DNA from: Gracilaria domingensis
Lineage: Eukaryota; Rhodophyta; Florideophyceae; Gracilariales; Gracilariaceae
Reading direction: 5' to 3'
Assembly: GCA_022539475.1 (NCBI GenBank)
Contig: VCMS01000008.1
Coordinates: forward strand, 62,001-126,000
DNA length: 64,000 bases
A model generated the notes under the pieces. The model searched no databases. It was not told the origin of the DNA and saw only the letters and a list, made by a program, of their open reading frames with translations. Shown piece after piece: positions 58,626 through 64,000 of this stretch (position 1 is its first letter; each line of letters starts with the position of its first letter). The position numbers were made by a program, and so were the translations under genes.

Positions 58626-59954
58626 CTACCGTGACCTCCCAGAGCGATCCCGAGAACCGTGGTCATTTGGTCCGAAACCTTGCCGGTTTCGCTTTCCCAT
58701 GTTCCGGCCGCCCCTTGTGTTCCCACGCTCGCCGTCGTCATTGTTCTGTGCGGAAGTGCTGTACTTGTCATTCATTTGATCTCCGGGACGCTGTCTGGTC
58801 CAGAACTTTGTTGCATGATCGTTCGATGATGTAGCTAGGATGTGACCCATGGGGTGCCAATCCAAATCCCAAACCGATGACTGATGGGCACATGGAACTG
58901 ATGCGACTGGATCAGATTGTCCTACCACCCAGAAATATATAGCACCATCATACGCACCAGACGCAAAAAAGTTCTCATGCTGTGGATGCCATTGCATTGA
59001 CGTAACTTCCCGCTTGTGACCACGAAAGGCTTGAAACTCTTTCATCATTCTTATATCATAAATCTTAATCAACTGATCCTGTGATCCAGAAAGAAGCCAG
59101 TTACCATTGGCATTCCACTTCACTTTCACAACCGTTTTCTTATGCCCATGCAATGTGGTGAGATTCTTACCACTCTTCGCATCCCATATCTTCAAGTTCG
59201 AATCCTTGGATCCGGAGGCAAGAATGGGATAACTGGGATGCCAATCGACGCAACGTACATCCCAACCGTGGCCTTCCAGGACGCGCTCCTCTCGTATTTG
59301 GACGAAGTCCCAAACTTTGACAGTATTGTCGTCAGAGCATGAGGCAAACTTTGCATCGGTGTGAGAGAAACTGAGATCTCTGATGGTCTCCTTGTGCGCA
59401 CGGAAAGCCTGCAGATTGTTCATGTTACTTTGCCAATATTTGACAGTTCCTTTCTGGTCTCCTGAGAGCATCCAATTTTCGTCATGACTCCATATAATGC
59501 TCCTTAACTCTGTGTCATGTGCTTGCAAAATGGTTTCAAAGTTGAAAGTAAGACCTTGCCATAAAGTGAACTCGCCGGTCTTAGCTCCCGTGATGAGTCT
59601 CTTTCCTTCAGGAGTCCATTTACAGGCATGTATTGGACACCCAGGCTTGTTCATACTGCTGTGAACAAACTTAGTACAAGCACTAGTCACAGGGTTGTGA
59701 CTCATTTGGTCCGCCGCTGGTGGGACAAGGTTGACGGTTGACTCCATATTTGGTTGAATAGCTGGAGTGTCTATGCCAAGCTCACTTTGCCACGCGCGAT
59801 CCAGAAACCAACGCATGGCTGAAGAGTTAAAATCAACTGTTCTTCTTGCGACGGCCTTTCTGAGCTGCTTGCCGTCGAAAACATCATTCCGTGGGGGTCT
59901 ACCGTAAGCGCTATTAGCACCTGCCATTGCAAAGCTGCTGTCAAATGCTGCCAT
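58626..59954 (-). CDS. Pfs2/WDR33, WD40 subunit of the polyadenylation specificity factor
   Basis: 442 residues from ATG at 59954 (a GTG lies 12 codons upstream). The N-terminal family block is present (KAVARRTVDFNSSAMRWFLD, SELGIDTPAIQP region), followed by seven WD40 repeats with clear GH and WD ends, for example LTGAKTGEFTLW, SGDQKGTVKYW, SCSDDNTVKVWDF, SGSKDSNLKIWD and SSNDHATKFWTR. The tail is short and Arg/Gly-rich (RGGRNMGKRNRQ, ending DRSGRSR), like fungal Pfs2 and unlike the long collagen-like tail of animal WDR33. In animals this subunit with CPSF30 reads the AAUAAA signal during mRNA 3'-end formation. Confidence 0.94.
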   Translation of the reverse strand: MAAFDSSFAMAGANSAYGRPPRNDVFDGKQLRKAVARRTVDFNSSAMRWFLDRAWQSELGIDTPAIQPNMESTVNLVPPAADQMSHNPVTSACTKFVHSSMNKPGCPIHACKWTPEGKRLITGAKTGEFTLWQGLTFNFETILQAHDTELRSIIWSHDENWMLSGDQKGTVKYWQSNMNNLQAFRAHKETIRDLSFSHTDAKFASCSDDNTVKVWDFVQIREERVLEGHGWDVRCVDWHPSYPILASGSKDSNLKIWDAKSGKNLTTLHGHKKTVVKVKWNANGNWLLSGSQDQLIKIYDIRMMKEFQAFRGHKREVTSMQWHPQHENFFASGAYDGAIYFWVVGQSDPVASVPCAHQSSVWDLDWHPMGHILATSSNDHATKFWTRQRPGDQMNDKYSTSAQNNDDGERGNTRGGRNMGKRNRQGFGPNDHGSRDRSGRSR

Positions 59955-60379
59955 CGTGGAGAATAAACAGTGCGATGGCAAGCAAACCACTACTAGTGAT
60001 GCCCTTTGAACATCTTGGGAACTAACTGACCCGAGAACTGGCTTGAATCTTGGTGGGCCGGGCAGTTGCGGTGTGCCTCTTTGGGAGCGAAGAAATGGCG
60101 CAGACTTCTGCGTTCGTTTTTCGGCTCTCTGCAGCTCCCAAAGCGGATCAGACCACCTCTAGTTAGTTGCTACCTTTGTATGATACAAGGGTAGCCTTCT
60201 ACCGTCGGTAGCCTTCTACTGCTCGTACCCTTGCGAGTCCGCACAGCAGCAGCAACCGAGGCACGAAAATCATGTTTGATTCCCACAAGGTATGAAGATA
60301 GATACCCCTTCCGAAAAATATTTTGCACTAAAATCCCCTTGAAACAAAATTAGCGGTTTCGAAATTCTTTTTAATTAAC
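59955..60379. other. intergenic between Pfs2 and APC1, with GGTAGCCTTCTAC repeats
   Basis: 425 bp holding the Pfs2 promoter and the end of APC1. Two copies of GGTAGCCTTCTAC (60190-60202 and 60208-60220) sit next to a short palindrome TTGTATGATACAA. Otherwise nothing visible. Confidence 0.45.
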
Positions 60380-63300
60380 TTACTTTCGCGACCGTTTGGC
60401 ACCATTATCCGGCATAGTTTCTCGTTCAAGGGCATGGATGATGGCTTCAATTGGCGTTTCAGAATGAACAGAAAAGTCAACATTGCTGAACGCTAGCCAT
60501 TTTCCGTCACTTTCATCGAGAGAACCCAGGTCTCGAAGGACAGCGCTAAGGCGGGACATGTGAATCACTTGCGGAATGCGGTTTAGTCTAAGAGCGTTTG
60601 CGAGATCATAGACTATGTGACATCCCGGGATAGAGTCATCAGCAACTTTTGGCCACAGTCTCCCCCCAGAGCTTACATAGTTCAACAAACCTGATTTTGT
60701 GCTCACTGTGTCCACCAATTGGTGCGCTCGCCAAACAACTGCTGCGATATGTGAAGATTTCAGCATTGAACTCGAGTCTGAATCCCGAGTTTGGACGTAT
60801 CCATCGGCCAGCACCAGGCCTCCAAGATCTGACGGCCGAATTTGTCGCCGTTCCATCGCCTTCAAAACACGTGCCGCATCCATGTACAATTTCAGTGCCT
60901 CTGGCTTATCATGCGAAAGGCATTCAAGAAGAAGATCTGCACACATTGAGGGTTGAAATAAACGAATGCTGTGTTTCGAAGAATGTGATTGCTCATTGCA
61001 AAGGTATTTCACAAACGAAAGAACATCAGGGTTCACGCTGAAGGCCTTCACAAGCTTTTCATCCTTGACAAAGTTATATCCCTTACGCCCGTTCCCTTCA
61101 CAGTAAGAGTAAGTCGATGATCGTGCCAAAATCCCCTTGCAGCCTCTAGGATCTTCCGTGTATGGTAGATGTCCTGTTCGACGTTTGACGAATACTACTT
61201 GATTCCGTGTGCCGGAATACCATCCCTTGTCCCTTCGAGAAGGATTAATCGTAAATACAGATGGTAGGTACCGTTCGCTCACGATAGCAACTTCAGAAAT
61301 TCTGTCTGCGTTTGGTACTATACATGGAGCTTTCAGAGCCAACTTTGAGTCGTTTTTCAAACGTACTTCGATATCAAGAGAGCACGGTTTTCCAGTGTCA
61401 ACATCTCGTGGTTCAATGCACCGAGGCTCTACGGCAAGAACATATAAATGGCGTAAAGCTTGCAAGTGATATTTGTTGTCGTCAGTAGCTCGAGGAAAAA
61501 AGGGGTACACTGCGCACAGAAGACCGGCGATTGCCGTATTACTTGAGCCAAAAGTTAGACATCCCCCCCCCAAGAAAAGAAAGCCAATTGCCATATGCAT
61601 CGCGAGATGAAACCCATATCGTTCACTATTCCCTGATGCATTTATCTTCCGTAGCATTCGAAGTAAACGGAAAATACCCAGATCGCCACTTCCCGCCCCG
61701 ATGATTGCAATTGCCAGCGATAACGAACATAAACATGTCATTAAGATCCACTCCAATGATTCGAAATAGGTCCCTTTCTGCTTCAAGGCATCCTTGAACG
61801 ACAAGCACGCTTTCTGCAGAATACCAATTGCTGAAGGTTCATTTGTACCAGCGTATTTCAGCGCAATCGCCGTGCAAGCTCCTGCAATAGCAAAGGCTCT
61901 TGCTTGCAGAACTCCTCGAACATCTACTTCGGTATCCTTGTAAACATCCGCTACGTTAACCTTTCCAAGCACGTTCAGTGGATTTGAATTTCCATCGCTA
62001 TCTGAGGCATGCAGCAGCCGTGGTATGCATTTGAGGAGCCATTCCTCTGACGGGCGCATCTCGTCCCACATTATTAGAGACTTCGTCAACATGCGCAAGA
62101 ACACATGATGGGGCCTTGTTCTATCCAGAGCGTACAACGTAGTGGGCATTTCGATACGAGACGCCATAAGCCTGTTGTTAGTCTTCATATAAATCAGAGC
62201 TAGGGCGTGTAAAGCAGCAGGTGAAACAACATCGGTGTTAACAAAATTGCTTTCTCGAATGCGAGACGTCTCTGAATCAGCCATGGAAGGACCAGCGCGA
62301 GGATGCCCTTGGCCAGGTAACACGTCACCCTTACTAGGCTCCGATCCATCCTTTGCTTCAGATAGGGGTAGCTTTTCGATGGGACCACCATTTGCGTACA
62401 ACAACAATCTCTCAATATATCTCCTATCAGCCGCGGCAAACGCCGACGACCCATTCCCAAGACATAGAAGACCAATAGAGATCCCAGCTGCAAGAGCCAA
62501 ACCTTCTCTATCATCGACCGGGTCCCCAGGCCTTGGAGAACGTCCTAGTTCTGCAAAGAGACCCTCGAGAATCATTTGTTCGGGAGATCCACAATGCAGC
62601 AGTCCAAGACCCAGGATGGCAGCCGTTTGAACGTTTATAGTCACATTGAAATCTGGTACTGCGAAGCCTGGTCTGTTGAAATACTTAATATGTAAACACA
62701 TCATCTTCGTCAATTTCTCATGCATAGAACCTATATTCCCTGCAGCTAAGCCAAGCATTAAACCGATTGAAGTTAGCTCGTGACGAGGGATGAGGTACTG
62801 GTAGTAGTCAGTTTTACGAAGCGCGGGTAGATAGCCTCCCAACCCGAACGCCAACAACATTCCTGCATGAGTTGCATCTCCCGAAGTATCTGTTGGTTTG
62901 TGCTTGACGATCCATGACCTTGTCAGAATGTGTCCTGCAGCACAGTCATTTTCTTCTTCAGCGGCAACGATACGGAGCCCGGCTGCCACACCATTATGGA
63001 AGTCACTCCATTGTAATCTCTTTGGATCCAGATGTGAAACGGTAACTTTGGCACCTTTCTGAGCGTACAGTTTCCCACTAAGGCATATCGGTGGTACTGG
63101 GAGGGATTGGGTTGGGTCTGAAGGAACAAAAGTTCGAAGCGTAAATGCTCCTCTTCCAACAGGGGCTGCTAACCTCTTGCGGACAAGCACTCCTAGCTTG
63201 AATCGTTGTTCAGCAACAATATCGAACTCTGCCGTCGTTTCTTCTTTTGGAATATGTATGGGTGTCATGATTGTAAAGTCCGTAGATCGAAGAATCCTCC

Positions 63301-64000
63301 TTACTTCTTCCAGTCGTCTGTCGCTGCTGAACCTTAATCCGTATATGTCTCCATCCATATCACATCCGTCGCCCGCTTCGCTCTCATTGGATTTACTTTG
63401 ACTTAGTGTAATCTTTTGCATTTCAGGAGATGTGTCATGATTTGAAACAGACGAGAGCGCTCCCTTCGCCCTTACCTGAAGTAGGGCGCGATTCTCATCG
63501 AGCTTTGAAAAGTCGGTCTGTGCAAGTAGTTCGGCGTCACCGCATTTCGGCGTGGAAGCTCTAAGAAGGTCCTCTCTACCAATGAGAGCATACATCTTCG
63601 AAGGCCACGAATCCTTGGGTTGCTGCCGACAAATCCACAATGCATCTTGAAGAGGTAGGGCGACACCGAAAGGAAGCAAATCAAGGTCGGTGCGACGGAA
63701 ACCATCCATAACCATTGTCAGACAAAGCGATTCTGAGACTTTCTTTTGATCCAGCGGCAGCCGACGCACAGCAAAAAGGTGTTCATAGTAGCACAGCAGT
63801 TGTCTGGAAAGCTCAAATGGGCTCTTTGCTCGCCATGAGGCTACTATTCTTAAATGTTGTGGAGTCGAAAGCGCCCGAGAAACCGAAAGTTCAGGATACT
63901 CGCTGGATTCCTGGGATTCCCTACGCATTATCCCCTGCAAAGCTTCCAATAGAGAGGGCACCGCAACATGTTCTCTAACGGAGGATGACTCAGGAACTCG
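60380..64000 (-). CDS. APC1: anaphase-promoting complex subunit 1 (APC1), 5' part outside the window
   Basis: The frame is open from the right edge to a stop at 60380 (about 1206 codons visible), so the N terminus lies beyond the window. It carries the C-terminal two thirds of APC1: LPFGVALPLQDALWICR, the WSDFHNGVAAGLRI segment, then the helical PC-repeat ring (GMLLAFGLGGYLPAL, GLMLGLAAGNIGSMH, AAILGLGLLHCGSPEQ, GLALAAGISIGLLCLG), ALALIYMKTNN, MRPSEEWLLKCIPRLL, and the late repeats AMHMAIGFLFLGGGCLTFG and IAGLLCAVYPFFPRATDDN. APC1 is the largest scaffold of the APC/C ubiquitin ligase that drives mitotic exit. Intronless over 3.6 kb. Confidence 0.93.
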   Translation of the reverse strand, partial: RVPESSSVREHVAVPSLLEALQGIMRRESQESSEYPELSVSRALSTPQHLRIVASWRAKSPFELSRQLLCYYEHLFAVRRLPLDQKKVSESLCLTMVMDGFRRTDLDLLPFGVALPLQDALWICRQQPKDSWPSKMYALIGREDLLRASTPKCGDAELLAQTDFSKLDENRALLQVRAKGALSSVSNHDTSPEMQKITLSQSKSNESEAGDGCDMDGDIYGLRFSSDRRLEEVRRILRSTDFTIMTPIHIPKEETTAEFDIVAEQRFKLGVLVRKRLAAPVGRGAFTLRTFVPSDPTQSLPVPPICLSGKLYAQKGAKVTVSHLDPKRLQWSDFHNGVAAGLRIVAAEEENDCAAGHILTRSWIVKHKPTDTSGDATHAGMLLAFGLGGYLPALRKTDYYQYLIPRHELTSIGLMLGLAAGNIGSMHEKLTKMMCLHIKYFNRPGFAVPDFNVTINVQTAAILGLGLLHCGSPEQMILEGLFAELGRSPRPGDPVDDREGLALAAGISIGLLCLGNGSSAFAAADRRYIERLLLYANGGPIEKLPLSEAKDGSEPSKGDVLPGQGHPRAGPSMADSETSRIRESNFVNTDVVSPAALHALALIYMKTNNRLMASRIEMPTTLYALDRTRPHHVFLRMLTKSLIMWDEMRPSEEWLLKCIPRLLHASDSDGNSNPLNVLGKVNVADVYKDTEVDVRGVLQARAFAIAGACTAIALKYAGTNEPSAIGILQKACLSFKDALKQKGTYFESLEWILMTCLCSLSLAIAIIGAGSGDLGIFRLLRMLRKINASGNSERYGFHLAMHMAIGFLFLGGGCLTFGSSNTAIAGLLCAVYPFFPRATDDNKYHLQALRHLYVLAVEPRCIEPRDVDTGKPCSLDIEVRLKNDSKLALKAPCIVPNADRISEVAIVSERYLPSVFTINPSRRDKGWYSGTRNQVVFVKRRTGHLPYTEDPRGCKGILARSSTYSYCEGNGRKGYNFVKDEKLVKAFSVNPDVLSFVKYLCNEQSHSSKHSIRLFQPSMCADLLLECLSHDKPEALKLYMDAARVLKAMERRQIRPSDLGGLVLADGYVQTRDSDSSSMLKSSHIAAVVWRAHQLVDTVSTKSGLLNYVSSGGRLWPKVADDSIPGCHIVYDLANALRLNRIPQVIHMSRLSAVLRDLGSLDESDGKWLAFSNVDFSVHSETPIEAIIHALERETMPDNGAKRSRK

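Overview
This looks like nuclear DNA of a plastid-bearing eukaryote, most probably a red alga with a compact, intron-poor genome such as a mesophilic unicell. The pointers are a pBrp-type TFIIB relative, zeta-carotene isomerase, a class II DAHP synthase with a transit-peptide-like leader, a fibrillin, other plastid-type leaders with a Phe near the N terminus (as in red algae and glaucophytes), and a plain eukaryotic housekeeping set (GCP2, NatC, TRAPP, CPSF, APC/C, mitoribosomal proteins). Most genes are one open frame. Where introns could be placed they are 46-152 nt, usually with GTANGT-like donors. The organism is inferred from gene content only.

Layout. 0-6.6 kb: Pkr1-like ER protein, a gamma-tubulin complex GCP2-like protein without its N-terminal half, a coiled-coil protein with a Pro-Ser/Thr repeat, a fibrillin and DAHP synthase. 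6.6-12.4 kb: little coding, then an alpha/beta hydrolase, a tiny Cys-rich protein ending in a 33-bp minisatellite, an APH-fold kinase and a tentative sulfotransferase. 13.7-18.7 kb: two GST genes, a TauE/SafE-type permease and tRNA-Arg(ACG). 19-27 kb: NOL8-like RNA-binding protein, F-box/LRR-type protein, serpin. 27-34 kb: DDI1 shuttle factor, TRAPPC6, Z-ISO, and a head-to-head pair of mitoribosomal protein genes (uL6m, bS18m). 34-45 kb: an unknown plastid-type protein, a gamma-glutamylcyclotransferase-like protein, a 2-oxoglutarate/Fe(II) dioxygenase, a 4.4 kb gene-poor stretch, and an FAD oxidoreductase. 46-64 kb: PLATZ protein, a helical-domain/pseudokinase/Sel1 protein of MLKL-like architecture, pBrp, Naa35, Pfs2/WDR33 and the C-terminal part of APC1, which runs off the right edge.

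The genes do not form one pathway. The strongest organisational signals are (i) strand alternation: by my calls 14 successive genes from DDI1 to Pfs2 alternate strands, giving divergent promoters and very close convergent 3' ends, and (ii) extremely GC-rich islands (GCGCGC-dominated) at many 5' ends and divergent promoters, in which almost all frames are open, so start codons there are uncertain. I saw no intact mobile element, virus-like element or CRISPR array. Intergenic DNA contains several perfect or near-perfect palindromes and one long imperfect hairpin. The item I would look at first is the MLKL-like pseudokinase with Sel1 repeats at 49.4-51.8 kb.
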